From the NCBI GenBank assembly GCA_964446485.1, contig CAYUOU010000088.1:1-15863 (forward strand): a DNA stretch of 15,863 bases, given 5' to 3'. Of the stretch, positions 6,568 through 13,307 are shown in pieces. This DNA comes from JBDRRP01 sp964446485 (lineage in GTDB: Bacteria; Desulfobacterota; Desulfobacteria; Desulfobacterales; JBDRRP01). A program made the position numbers and the translations under genes. The notes below the pieces were generated by a model. That model was not told where the DNA came from, searched no databases, and saw nothing but the letters and a program-made list of their open reading frames with translations. Numbering within the stretch: the stretch's first letter is position 1; every line of letters begins with the position of its first letter.

Positions 6568-6585
6568 TGACACAACCGTGTGTCA
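6568..6585. other. Perfect inverted repeat upstream of gatB
   Basis: TGACACA-ACCG-TGTGTCA is a 7-bp perfect stem about 100 bp before the gatB start. It could be a regulator-binding site or another repeat remnant. A TTGACT hexamer at 6600-6605 may be the gatB -35 box, but the -10 is unclear. Confidence 0.45.
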
Positions 6586-6684
6586 TCAATGCACAGTTCT
6601 TGACTTATGAGCCTTTTTTCGTCAGATATACACGTTTCAATGGCAGAAAAACCGCCCAACAAAGAGAAATTGAGATGGCGACAC

Positions 6685-8115
6685 ATGGAATTTGAACCGG
6701 TCATCGGGCTGGAAGTTCACGCCCAGCTCAAAACCAACACCAAAATCTTCTGTGGATGCTCCACCGCGTTCGGCGCACCGCCCAACACCCATGTCTGCCC
6801 GGTGTGCCTGGGCATGCCAGGCGTATTGCCGGTGCTGAACCGCCGCGTGGTGGATTACGCCATTCGCATGGCGCTGGCCACCCACTGCACGGTTCAACAG
6901 CAAAGCCAGTTTGCGCGGAAAAACTATTTTTACCCAGACCTGCCCAAAGGGTATCAAATCAGCCAATACGAACTCCCCATCGCTTTGGACGGCCACATCG
7001 ACATCGAAGCGGGAAATGCACCCCGCCGCATCGGCATCACCCGCATTCACATGGAAGAAGACGCCGGCAAACTCATTCACGACCCGGACCGCCCCGTCAG
7101 CCACGTTGACTACAATCGCACCGGCGTGCCCCTCATCGAAATCGTGAGCGAGCCGGATATCCGCACCCCTGAAGAGGCCGGCGCTTATCTTAGAAAGCTA
7201 CGGGCCATCCTACGATATATCGACATCTGTGACGGCAACATGGAAGAAGGCAGCTTCCGCTGCGACGCCAATGTGTCCATTCGACCGCGGGGCCAGGAAG
7301 CCTTTGGCACCCGAACCGAGCTGAAAAACCTCAACTCCTTCAAACACGTTGAAAAGGCGATCCAATACGAAATCCTTCGCCAGCAGGACACCCTGCTGGA
7401 TGGCGGGCGGGTGATTCAGGAAACCCGGCTTTGGAACCCCGACACCAGCCGCACCTTTTCCATGCGCGGTAAGGAAGAGGCTCATGACTATCGGTATTTC
7501 CCTGATCCCGATCTGCTGCCACTGGTCATCGACGACACCTGGATCGAGGCCATGGCCGAGGCGCTCCCCGAGTTGCCCGACGAGAAGAAAGCGCGATTCG
7601 TCAATGACTACGGCCTGTCTGCCTATGACGCCGAGGTGCTCACCGCCGCTCGGGAAACCGCCGATTACTTCGAGACGGGTCTGAAAAACCACAGCAATCC
7701 CAAGGGCCTGGCCAACTGGATCATGGTGGAACTGCTGGGGCTCCTCAACACCCAGGGTCTCGACATCACCCAAAGCCCCGTAGTTCCTGAGCACCTTGCC
7801 AAACTGGTTCGCCTGATCGACAATGGCACCATCAGCGGGAAAATCGCGAAAACCGTTTTCGAGGAGATGGCCGCGTCTGGCAAGGCCCCTGAAGCCATCG
7901 TGAAGGACAAGGGCCTGGTCCAGATCACCGATACCGATGCCATCGCCAGCGCTGTTGACGCGGTCATCGCCGCTAACCCGCAGCAGGTGGCCGAGTACAG
8001 GGGTGGAAAAACCAGAGTGGTGGGGTTCTTTGTCGGTCAGGTAATGAAGGCCACCAAGGGCAAGGCCAATCCCCAAATGGTCAATGAAATGCTGAAATCT
8101 AAATTGGATGCATAG
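6685..8115 (+). CDS. gatB: Asp-tRNA(Asn)/Glu-tRNA(Gln) amidotransferase subunit B
   Basis: Subunit B of GatCAB, which binds mischarged Glu-tRNA(Gln) or Asp-tRNA(Asn), activates the acyl group with ATP and has it amidated with ammonia from GatA. From the ATG at 6685 the product is 476 aa, the normal length, starting MEFEPVIGLEVHAQLKT; the frame is open back to 6607, but those 26 residues are not family-like. The N-terminal kinase-like domain has a CxC...CxxC zinc site (Cys23, Cys25, Cys38, Cys41), His12, MEEDAG (123-128), Glu152 in PLIEIVSEPD, GSFRCDANVS (189-198) and TRTELKNLNS (209-218). The GatB/YqeY tail occupies roughly residues 325-476. gatA and gatC are not next to it. The ribosome site is weak, so the start rests on homology. 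Confidence 0.96.
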   Translation: MEFEPVIGLEVHAQLKTNTKIFCGCSTAFGAPPNTHVCPVCLGMPGVLPVLNRRVVDYAIRMALATHCTVQQQSQFARKNYFYPDLPKGYQISQYELPIALDGHIDIEAGNAPRRIGITRIHMEEDAGKLIHDPDRPVSHVDYNRTGVPLIEIVSEPDIRTPEEAGAYLRKLRAILRYIDICDGNMEEGSFRCDANVSIRPRGQEAFGTRTELKNLNSFKHVEKAIQYEILRQQDTLLDGGRVIQETRLWNPDTSRTFSMRGKEEAHDYRYFPDPDLLPLVIDDTWIEAMAEALPELPDEKKARFVNDYGLSAYDAEVLTAARETADYFETGLKNHSNPKGLANWIMVELLGLLNTQGLDITQSPVVPEHLAKLVRLIDNGTISGKIAKTVFEEMAASGKAPEAIVKDKGLVQITDTDAIASAVDAVIAANPQQVAEYRGGKTRVVGFFVGQVMKATKGKANPQMVNEMLKSKLDA

Positions 8116-8243
8116 CAAACGCCGTTTAGCCACGAAGATAACAGCAAAAAATCAAATTCATTCTCGCGCAGAGGCGCAGGGTAAAACACTAAGATCCAAA
8201 AACCGCGCGAGACGAATTGAAGGAAAATCCGGTTACCCCGAAA
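8116..8243. other. Intergenic stretch after gatB
   Basis: No gene, terminator or strong promoter is seen here. The segment around 8170-8185 (TCTCGCGCAGAGGCGCAGG) resembles scattered intergenic repeats of the CGCAGAGGCGCAG type. Confidence 0.4.
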
Positions 8244-8339
8244 TGTAGGGGCGGGGTTTATCCCCGCCCGCGATCGGTGGAAACGGACGATTGGCGTAAA
8301 CCCTGCGTATTGCGGGAGGGGATAAACCCCTCCCCTACA
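8244..8339. repeat. MITE-like palindromic element, family C copy 1
   Basis: A 96-bp element has 27-bp terminal inverted repeats (8244-8270 and 8313-8339) with only two mismatches, starting TGTAGGGG and ending CCCCTACA. The interior contains CGGACGATTGG. A second copy at 13043-13140 is in the opposite orientation, since its interior matches only as the reverse complement. No protein is encoded. Confidence 0.85.
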
Positions 8340-8372
8340 AAATAGACTGCTTCTTAGAGCAAAGGAAAACCC

Positions 8373-10124
8373 ATGCTTAGAATTCTCAGCCGCTCGACCA
8401 CCGCGGTTCGTTGTGCTCTGATCATCCTGGCCTGCCTGTTGGGCACGGCAGCGGCGGCAACCCGCCCAAACCGGGTGGCCATCGTCCCCTTCGCCATCCA
8501 CGCCGACCGCGACATGACGTTTCTCCGGGACGGCATCACCGACATGCTGACATCCCGCCTGAGCTGGGAGAAGAAAGTACAGGTGATCGGCAGGGAACAG
8601 ACCGCCGGCGCGGTAAAGGACACCACCGGCACCATGAACGAGATTCAGGCGCAGATGATCGGCGCCAAACTCGAAGCCGATTACGTCCTGTTCGGCAGCC
8701 TCACCATATTCGCCGACAGCGTCAGCATGGATGCCAAGCTGGTGGACGTCTCCGGCGCCAAACCGACACTCGCTTTCTACAACCAGGCCCAGGGCATGGG
8801 CCAGGTCATCCCCCAGATCAACCGGTTTGCCACCGACATCAACGCCAAAGTCTTCGGCAGGGCAGCGCCGGCGCCACCGGTGGCGCTGCAGCCGGTCGCG
8901 CCCGGCGCCGGCATGGGAACCTATACCGCAGGAAGGCAGGCCCCGCAGCCTGCGCAAGATATTCACGCCCACCCCGAAAAACTCGCCGAAGGAAGTTTTC
9001 GGCCAGAAGGCAGCACCACGCCGTTGGCCGGCTCGCCGCTGGGGGACACGACGGCATCCATCCCCGACGCCCCCATCGGTTCTGCCTTTGTGCAGCCGGA
9101 GGTCAAGGAAACCCAAGCGACTTACTGGAAAAGCCGCACCATGAAAATTCGGCTCGTCGGGATCGCCATGGGCGACATCGACAAAGACGGTCAGATAGAG
9201 ACCGTCCTGGCTGACGAACACGAAGTCAACGTCTATCGCATGACGCAGGGGCGGTTTCAGCGTGCTTATCCACCCATCGAAATGGGGACACGCCAGGTCA
9301 TCGGCGTCGACGTGGGCGACATCAACGGCAATGGGTTTCCGGAAATCTATGTTTCCGCGTTGAATGCCAACCGCAACCTCGGCGAGTCCAAGGTGCTCGA
9401 ATTCAATGGCGGCAGCATTCAAAGCGTCGTTGAAAAAACCCAGTACTGCTTCCGCGTGGTTCGAACAGTGCTTCGGGGGACGATTCTTCTGGGCCAGGAA
9501 TTCAAACCCTATGGCAACCCATGGGATTCTCCCATATCCGAGCTGGCGCTGGTCAATGGGGAGTTGGACGCGCAATCGCCGCTGCTGCCCGGCGGCAAGG
9601 CCTCGGTCTTGGGCATCGCCTACAACGATATCCAGAACACCGGCGTGGAGGATTCCGTCGCCGCCTTTTCGAAATTTGATGACCTTCTCGTGCTGAATGC
9701 CGCCGGTAAGGAGCTGTGGAAAAGCGACCGCAAATACGGCGGCAGCGAGTTATATTCGCTGATGGAATCCGAGGGCGGGCATGAAGAGAACCGCCAGTGG
9801 CTGCCGCTCAGAATTCTGGCCACGGACATGGACGGCAACGGCACCGTTGAAGTGGTTTCCATCAACAACACCGACATAATGGGCCGAGCCATCTCTCGGC
9901 AACGAAAATACACTGAAGGCGTCGTCGAAGGCCTGAGTTGGGACGGCGCCCGGCTGATTTCGACGTGGAAATCACGAAAACTGGAGGGACAGATCAGTGA
10001 CATCGGCATCGGCGACATCGACAACGACGGGAAGCCGGAGTTGGTGCTGAGCGTGATCACCAGCCAAGGTCTGGTCATCGGCACCAGCCCTAGCAGTTCG
10101 GTAATTGCCTATGACCTCAAATAA
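8373..10124 (+). CDS. Exported FG-GAP/VCBS-repeat protein with TolB/FlgO-like N-terminal domain
   Basis: A 583-aa protein with a Sec signal peptide: basic start, hydrophobic core about 15-24, cleavage expected near AAAA (26-29). A Cys21 after ILA could alternatively be a weak lipobox. Residues 33-160 (NRVAIVPFAIHAD, DMLTSRLS, GAKLEADYVLFGSL) resemble the TolB-N/FlgO-like fold that builds outer-membrane-associated proteins. A Pro/Ala-rich linker (163-245) leads to a beta-propeller-like half with FG-GAP calcium motifs: MGDIDKDGQIE (266-276), VGDINGNGFPE (314-324), a degenerate NDIQNTGVED (418-427), TDMDGNGTVE (484-493) and IGDIDNDGKPE (546-556). AAAGGA precedes the ATG by 6 nt. It stands alone, ended by a terminator. 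Likely an envelope protein; the exact role is unknown. Confidence 0.85.
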   Translation: MLRILSRSTTAVRCALIILACLLGTAAAATRPNRVAIVPFAIHADRDMTFLRDGITDMLTSRLSWEKKVQVIGREQTAGAVKDTTGTMNEIQAQMIGAKLEADYVLFGSLTIFADSVSMDAKLVDVSGAKPTLAFYNQAQGMGQVIPQINRFATDINAKVFGRAAPAPPVALQPVAPGAGMGTYTAGRQAPQPAQDIHAHPEKLAEGSFRPEGSTTPLAGSPLGDTTASIPDAPIGSAFVQPEVKETQATYWKSRTMKIRLVGIAMGDIDKDGQIETVLADEHEVNVYRMTQGRFQRAYPPIEMGTRQVIGVDVGDINGNGFPEIYVSALNANRNLGESKVLEFNGGSIQSVVEKTQYCFRVVRTVLRGTILLGQEFKPYGNPWDSPISELALVNGELDAQSPLLPGGKASVLGIAYNDIQNTGVEDSVAAFSKFDDLLVLNAAGKELWKSDRKYGGSELYSLMESEGGHEENRQWLPLRILATDMDGNGTVEVVSINNTDIMGRAISRQRKYTEGVVEGLSWDGARLISTWKSRKLEGQISDIGIGDIDNDGKPELVLSVITSQGLVIGTSPSSSVIAYDLK

Positions 10125-10153
10125 ATCAGGGCGAACAACACGCCCTGATTTAT
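10121..10153 (+). terminator. Perfect 13-bp hairpin overlapping the FG-GAP gene stop
   Basis: ATAAATCAGGGCG/CGCCCTGATTTAT with a 7-nt loop starts inside the stop codon. It has no T-tract but sits directly before a canonical terminator, so the two may act in series or the hairpin may protect the mRNA end. Confidence 0.6.
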
Positions 10154-10159
10154 ATGCAA

Positions 10160-10191
10160 AAACGGCAGGCATCCGCCTGCCGTTTCTTTTT
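10160..10191 (+). terminator. Rho-independent terminator of the FG-GAP gene
   Basis: AAACGGCAGGC-ATCC-GCCTGCCGTTT forms a perfect 11-bp stem followed by CTTTTT, in the correct orientation and 36 nt after the stop codon. Confidence 0.9.
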
Positions 10192-10224
10192 GATGCTCTC
10201 GTGAAAAGTATACCCGCCCCCATA

Positions 10225-10353
10225 TGTCATTCCGAGGAGCGGTCTTCGCTCTTCGAGCTGCGCTCCCCCAGGCTTGCGACGAGGAATCTCAATCCGTCGT
10301 AATTCCGCTGAATATGGTCTGAACACCCAGATCCTTCGCAAGCTCGGGATGAC
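10225..10353. repeat. Palindromic MITE-like element, family A copy 2
   Basis: Starts TGTCATTCCGAG and ends CTCGGGATGAC, giving terminal inverted repeats of about 11 bp with one mismatch. It shares ends and internal blocks with 6040-6136 but is about 30 bp longer on its left side (AGCGGTCTTCGCTCTTCGAG region). Same orientation as copy 1. Confidence 0.75.
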
Positions 10354-10464
10354 GATTCCGTGTTGCTGGCTGCTGGTTGGCGGCTTCTCCGCAGTTATTG
10401 CGTTTATGGAGTGCGTTGAGTCCGCCGACGTCTAATTCTGAATTTTCTGTCCTCTCTTATGGAA

Positions 10465-10580
10465 CTTCATGCTTCCTATGGCCTGATCGATGGGATCCGC
10501 TGCGCTCCTCCCATCCTACGCGCTTCATGCTTCCTATGGCCTGACCGATGGGATCCGCTGCGCTCCTCCCATCCTACGCG
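10465..10580. repeat. 58-bp tandem repeat, two copies
   Basis: Copies at 10465-10522 and 10523-10580 differ at a single base (ATCG against ACCG). Each contains GATGGGA...TCCCATC, a 7-bp inverted repeat around GGATCC, and ends CTACGCG. It is noncoding and followed by CTTACATCCG, possibly the start of a third, decayed copy. 10354-10464 holds nothing I can identify. Confidence 0.85.
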
Positions 10581-10663
10581 CTTACATCCGCTCAGAAATG
10601 GTTTCGCACTAAATTTATAATCATTACAATGGCTTTTCTGCGAAATAGTGAAAATAGGATCGC

Positions 10664-10710
10664 TTGACGTTATAACGTTATAGTGCTATAGCGCTTTATA
10701 TACAAGGAGG
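10664..10710 (+). promoter_or_regulatory. Promoter with nested palindromes for the relBE-type operon
   Basis: TTGACG (10664-10669), 17-bp spacer and TATAGC (10687-10692) form the promoter. The spacer contains two overlapping perfect 12-bp palindromes, ACGTTATAACGT (10667-10678) and TATAACGTTATA (10671-10682), and GCTATAGC overlaps the -10. AAGGAGG at 10704-10710 is a strong ribosome site 7 nt before the ATG. The palindromes are the likely operator for the antitoxin. Confidence 0.7.
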
Positions 10711-10717
10711 TGTATTT

Positions 10718-10951
10718 ATGGCAACCGCAACGAAACGTGCAACCGTCTATCTAAACCCTGACCTGCTAAAGGCATTAAAACTAAAATCGGTTGAAACGTC
10801 GCGCTCCGTATCGGACTTGGTCAACCAGGCCGTTAAAGACGCCCTTGGCGATGATGCCGAAGACCTGGCCGCCTTTGACAGCCGCGTTGACGAACCTTTA
10901 ATCAGCTATGATGAAATGGTGAGAAGGTTGAAGGCCGATGGCCGCATATAA
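10718..10951 (+). CDS. RelB/CopG-type ribbon-helix-helix antitoxin
   Basis: A 77-aa antitoxin. Residues 6-45 form the ribbon-helix-helix: strand RATVYLN (7-13), helix PDLLKALKLKSVE (14-26), helix SVSDLVNQAVKDAL (30-43). An acidic tail (GDDAEDLAAFDSRVDEPLIS) ends with SYDEMVRRLKADGRI, which would wrap the toxin. It has an excellent Shine-Dalgarno. The gene overlaps the toxin gene by 14 nt in another frame. Expected to bind and neutralise the RelE-type toxin and to repress its own promoter at the palindromes upstream. The toxin class, not the antitoxin, decides the RelBE label, so the name is by context. Confidence 0.9.
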   Translation: MATATKRATVYLNPDLLKALKLKSVETSRSVSDLVNQAVKDALGDDAEDLAAFDSRVDEPLISYDEMVRRLKADGRI

Positions 10952-11195
10952 TATCTATTTCAAGGCATCCGTTGATAAGGATCTGCGAGGCATTTCCAAA
11001 AAAGATGTTAAACGGGTGTTCGGAAAAATAAAAAGTCTGGCAAAAGATCCACGGCCCATCGGGTGTGAAAAACTCAGCGGCACAGAGCGATATCGAATCA
11101 GGCAAGGACGCTATCGCATAATATATTCGGTCCAGGACGATGAATTAACAGTGTGGGTGATCACGGTGGGACATCGGAAAGAAGTATACCGATAG
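10938..11195 (+). CDS. RelE/ParE superfamily toxin (RelE-like mRNA interferase)
   Basis: An 85-aa toxin with the RelE core KKDVKRVFGKIKSLAKDPRP (21-40), LSGTERYRIRQGRYRIIYS (46-64) and the C-terminal VGHRKEVYR (77-85). Basic residues Arg53, Arg58, Arg60, Arg80 and the terminal Tyr84 are those used by RelE enzymes to cut mRNA in the ribosomal A site. The match is closer to RelE than to gyrase-poisoning ParE. The ATG at 10938 lies inside the antitoxin gene, with AAGG about 8 nt upstream. The product looks intact. No separate terminator is seen before the bidirectional one at 11369. Confidence 0.92.
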   Translation: MAAYNIYFKASVDKDLRGISKKDVKRVFGKIKSLAKDPRPIGCEKLSGTERYRIRQGRYRIIYSVQDDELTVWVITVGHRKEVYR

Positions 11196-11235
11196 CAGAA
11201 ATGGCAATCCAAAAAGCGTGACTTACCCCTTTTTT

Positions 11236-11304
11236 GTCATGCCGGCGAAGACCGGCATCCAGGAGCAGTTGAATTTACTGGGCCCCGGCCTTCGCCAGGG
11301 TGAC
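11236..11304. repeat. Short palindromic element, GTCAT...GTGAC type
   Basis: Bases 11236-11255 and 11285-11304 are inverted repeats, matching at 16 of 20 positions. Ends are GTCATGCCGGCGAAG and CTTCGCCAGGGTGAC. This is a widespread proteobacterial intergenic repeat type as I recall it. Noncoding. Confidence 0.65.
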
Positions 11305-11363
11305 GCCTCGAAGGGATTTCGGCCTTTCTGCGGGACCATCAACATGGCAGGCGCTTATAAATA

Positions 11364-11400
11364 AAAAAATCCGGGGCCCGAAGGCCCCGGATATTTTTTT
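11364..11400 (-). terminator. Strong terminator, probably bidirectional, at the porin gene end
   Basis: ATCCGGGGCC-CGAA-GGCCCCGGAT (11369-11392) is a perfect 10-bp stem, with an A-run on the left (a T-tract for the minus strand) and ATTTTTTT on the right. It can end both the leftward porin mRNA and the rightward relBE-type mRNA. Confidence 0.92.
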
Positions 11401-11428
11401 GGGTTTCTAAGCTGTCAGGATGACAGAA

Positions 11429-12484
11429 TTAGAAGTTGATTTGGAACTTGGCGCCAAAGTAGGTGATATCGCCTTCTTTGTTTTTACCACTATCTTCAGC
11501 GTAGTCCAACATACCGATTTCAGGAATAATGAACACGCCGTCGGCCAAGGTGAGCGGCACCTGCAGGTAGTAATCAATTGCGGTATCATCTTCAAGTGCA
11601 GAATCATCATAGCTGCTCACTGCGTAGCCGACACCGCCCTCGATTCCGACCATGTCGCTGACAGCAAACCCAAGGACAAGGGTGACGCCCATAGAGGTTG
11701 TGTCCTCGACTTTGGTCCCTGTTATAACGGCCGCGTCAGCGGTGCTGTCGGTAAGATTCATGCCGTAGTTGCCGGCGTTCACACCATAAGCAAAAGAGCC
11801 GCCGACCATCAGGGGACCGGCGTTGTATTTGGCCATGATCTGGGCGACATAGGAGGTCACGGAAATACTGTCGTCGGTTGCGGGATCAACGGCATCCCAG
11901 GTATTGTAGCCAGCAGACACGTGAAGTTTGACCGGACCCATCGGAGCGTTATAGGCGGCCTCGAGCTTGGGAATGGTGCCGCGGGCAACGCTGTAAACGC
12001 CAGCGGTGGTCGCGTTGGGCGTCACGGCGGCAATCTTGAAATTACCAAACTTGAACTCAATCTGGGGCTTACGGGTGAAGGGCGCGCCGAAACCGCCCAG
12101 GTTGTTGTCAGACATATAAACCGAGTTGCTCAACCCGTAATAAGTCGGGTTGTACATCTGGCCGACACTCATCGTGCCGCCGCCGAAGTTCCAGCTACCA
12201 TAGAGCAAACGGACGTTGACGCCGGTACCATACTCAAACCGGCCGCTGACATCGCCGGCGGCGACATTGGCGCCGATACGGCTGTTGCCCTGCTGCGCAA
12301 AAGTCGTCGTTGTGTAATCGGCACCGGAGGTCCAACCTCCAAGATTGGCGGCCGCATAATCTTTACTCCAGCTGTTAGAATAAAGTGCCATACGGGAACT
12401 ACCGTAGAAGTTCCAGTCTGCTGCCAGTGCAGTGCCGCCAAAAACCATGGCGAAAACCGCGGTAAAAATAATAATCTTCTTCAT
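11429..12484 (-). CDS. Porin-like outer-membrane beta-barrel protein
   Basis: A 351-aa protein with a clear signal peptide: MKK start, hydrophobic core IIIFTAVFAMVFGG and cleavage after TALA (residue 21). The mature part is rich in Gly, Tyr, Asn and Thr in alternating strands (for example YGSSRMALYSNSW, SVGQMYNPTYYGLSN, VQVPLTLADG-like stretches) and ends in Phe after TYFGAKFQIN, the C-terminal sorting signal of outer-membrane barrels. It probably allows diffusion of small solutes. It is monocistronic: AAGGAGG precedes the ATG by 9 nt, a long leader lies upstream, and a strong terminator lies 37 nt after the stop. The subfamily cannot be named from the sequence alone. Confidence 0.88.
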   Translation of the reverse strand: MKKIIIFTAVFAMVFGGTALAADWNFYGSSRMALYSNSWSKDYAAANLGGWTSGADYTTTTFAQQGNSRIGANVAAGDVSGRFEYGTGVNVRLLYGSWNFGGGTMSVGQMYNPTYYGLSNSVYMSDNNLGGFGAPFTRKPQIEFKFGNFKIAAVTPNATTAGVYSVARGTIPKLEAAYNAPMGPVKLHVSAGYNTWDAVDPATDDSISVTSYVAQIMAKYNAGPLMVGGSFAYGVNAGNYGMNLTDSTADAAVITGTKVEDTTSMGVTLVLGFAVSDMVGIEGGVGYAVSSYDDSALEDDTAIDYYLQVPLTLADGVFIIPEIGMLDYAEDSGKNKEGDITYFGAKFQINF

Positions 12485-12537
12485 CTTAATGTTCCTCCTT
12501 GATGGATGGTAAAAAAGTCAACTCCCCATGAGCCGAC

Positions 12538-12591
12538 TTAGCCTAACAACATCTGTTTCAATTGTGGCGCTCTTTGCGCTACTGCCTGCAT
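12538..12591 (-). CDS. Possible 17-aa leader peptide in the porin 5' region
   Basis: A very strong ribosome site, AAAGGAGG, lies just before an ATG at 12591, which opens an 18-codon frame reading MQAVAQRAPQLKQMLLG and ending in TAA at 12538. The spacing to the ATG is short (about 2 nt after GGAGG), and no codon bias points to attenuation. It ends about 53 nt before the porin start. The alternative is that the AGGAGG is part of a folded leader with no translation. Confidence 0.35.
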   Translation of the reverse strand: MQAVAQRAPQLKQMLLG

Positions 12592-12695
12592 CACCTCCTT
12601 TCCCGTTGTATGCCCGCTTCTTCGACCGGGCATCCCCGAGTGGGGGCGATTGACCTAATTGGGCGATGATTACCAACGCGGCAGATAAATGTCAA
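12538..12695 (-). promoter_or_regulatory. Porin promoter and structured 5' leader
   Basis: On the minus strand, TTGACA (12695-12690) is followed after 17 bp by TAATCA (12672-12667), a weak -10, giving a start near 12660 and a leader of about 175 nt. The leader contains a CCCC/GGGG hairpin (12634-12645), a perfect 7-bp stem ATGCCCG/CGGGCAT with a 10-nt loop (12610-12633), and a GCGC hairpin further on. It does not match a riboswitch class I know. Confidence 0.5.
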
Positions 12696-12809
12696 GGATT
12701 TTGTAAAAAATCGAAAGTGGCGCAACCCATTATAGATACGACGATTTTTCCAGCCCTCGACTGGCAAAACCTTTGTTTGTGGCATTGAATGCTGGGCTGT
12801 CCCGGCAAA

Positions 12810-12836
12810 CCCACTATCCGTGGGGATTTTTGTTTT
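12810..12836 (+). terminator. Terminator-like hairpin on the plus strand
   Basis: CCCAC-TATCC-GTGGG is followed by GATTTTTGTTTT. It would end a rightward transcript, yet no plus-strand gene lies upstream between the relBE-type terminator and this point. A small RNA antisense to the porin leader region is possible. Confidence 0.45.
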
Positions 12837-12888
12837 AGCGAACGCAAGATGCGGGTGACATTGGTTAGCGCGCATCCTCAGCAACAAT

Positions 12889-12922
12889 AAACGACCGCCT
12901 GTTCCAGGCGGCCGTTTATTTT
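12889..12922 (+). terminator. Second terminator-like hairpin
   Basis: AAACG-A-CCGCCT, loop GTTCC, AGGCGG-C-CGTTT forms an 11-bp stem with one mismatch, then ATTTTCCC. On the minus strand it is flanked by TTTATTG. It has no obvious gene to serve in either direction. 12923-13042 holds nothing else I recognise. Confidence 0.5.
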
Positions 12923-13042
12923 CCCATCACCATTTTAATCGTTTTCAACGCCAATGATAAAATCAAAGCTAAAGGTCGCGTCAGGCAAGGCGGTTTTAGC
13001 ATAACCCGTCCAGAAATGGTATCGCTTGGCGTTCTATCTGTT

Positions 13043-13140
13043 TGTAGGGGAGGGGTTTACCCCCTCCCGCAATTGGCGAAGATGAGCCCAATCGTCCCCG
13101 GTTCACCGAGCACGGGCGGGGATAAACCCCGCACCCTACA
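13043..13140. repeat. MITE-like palindromic element, family C copy 2 (inverted)
   Basis: A 98-bp element with ends TGTAGGGG and ACCCTACA and terminal inverted repeats of about 27 bp. Its interior, read on the minus strand (CGGTGAACC... GACGATTGG), matches the interior of 8244-8339, so the copies are inverted relative to each other. The open frame across it on the minus strand (12996-13250) is a shadow. Confidence 0.85.
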
Positions 13141-13273
13141 CGATTGAGAGATCCCCGGAACCTGATGTGGAATGCCGGGATGGGTGCTTCGTTGAAACGA
13201 CTCATTTCATCTGTCCAATCTGCGGCTGTCCATTCACTGGAGAATAGCACACAACCAGATCATTATAATATCG

Positions 13274-13301
13274 TTGACATAGTGTTATATTAAGCTATAT
13301 T
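13274..13301 (+). promoter_or_regulatory. Promoter of the RelE/Xre module, predicted leaderless
   Basis: TTGACA (13274-13279), a 16-bp spacer and TATATT (13296-13301) form a near-consensus promoter. The expected start is 13308, exactly the G of the toxin GTG codon. The 6 nt between the -10 and the GTG (TCAATT) hold no ribosome site. Confidence 0.7.
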
Positions 13302-13307
13302 TCAATT

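Noticed and set aside
8037..9575. 512-aa minus-strand open frame opposite gatB and the FG-GAP gene
   Set aside because: It runs antisense to two well-supported genes and through the family C element; a high-GC antisense shadow.
10465..10580. Possible start of a CRISPR array
   Set aside because: Only two copies in direct tandem with no spacers; repeat length of 58 bp and lack of spacers exclude CRISPR.
12780..12870. Resemblance to a cyclic-di-GMP (GEMM-I) riboswitch: GGCAAACCCAC...GTGGGG
   Set aside because: The second conserved part (GGGACGCAAAGCC) is missing, and the downstream sequence is a terminator-like T-run.
12591..12887. 98-aa minus-strand open frame upstream of the porin gene
   Set aside because: Its composition is not protein-like, it crosses the terminator-like hairpin and the probable porin promoter, and I see no ribosome site for its start.
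12996..13250. 84-aa minus-strand frame
   Set aside because: It spans the family C element and is explained by the repeat; no ribosome site.
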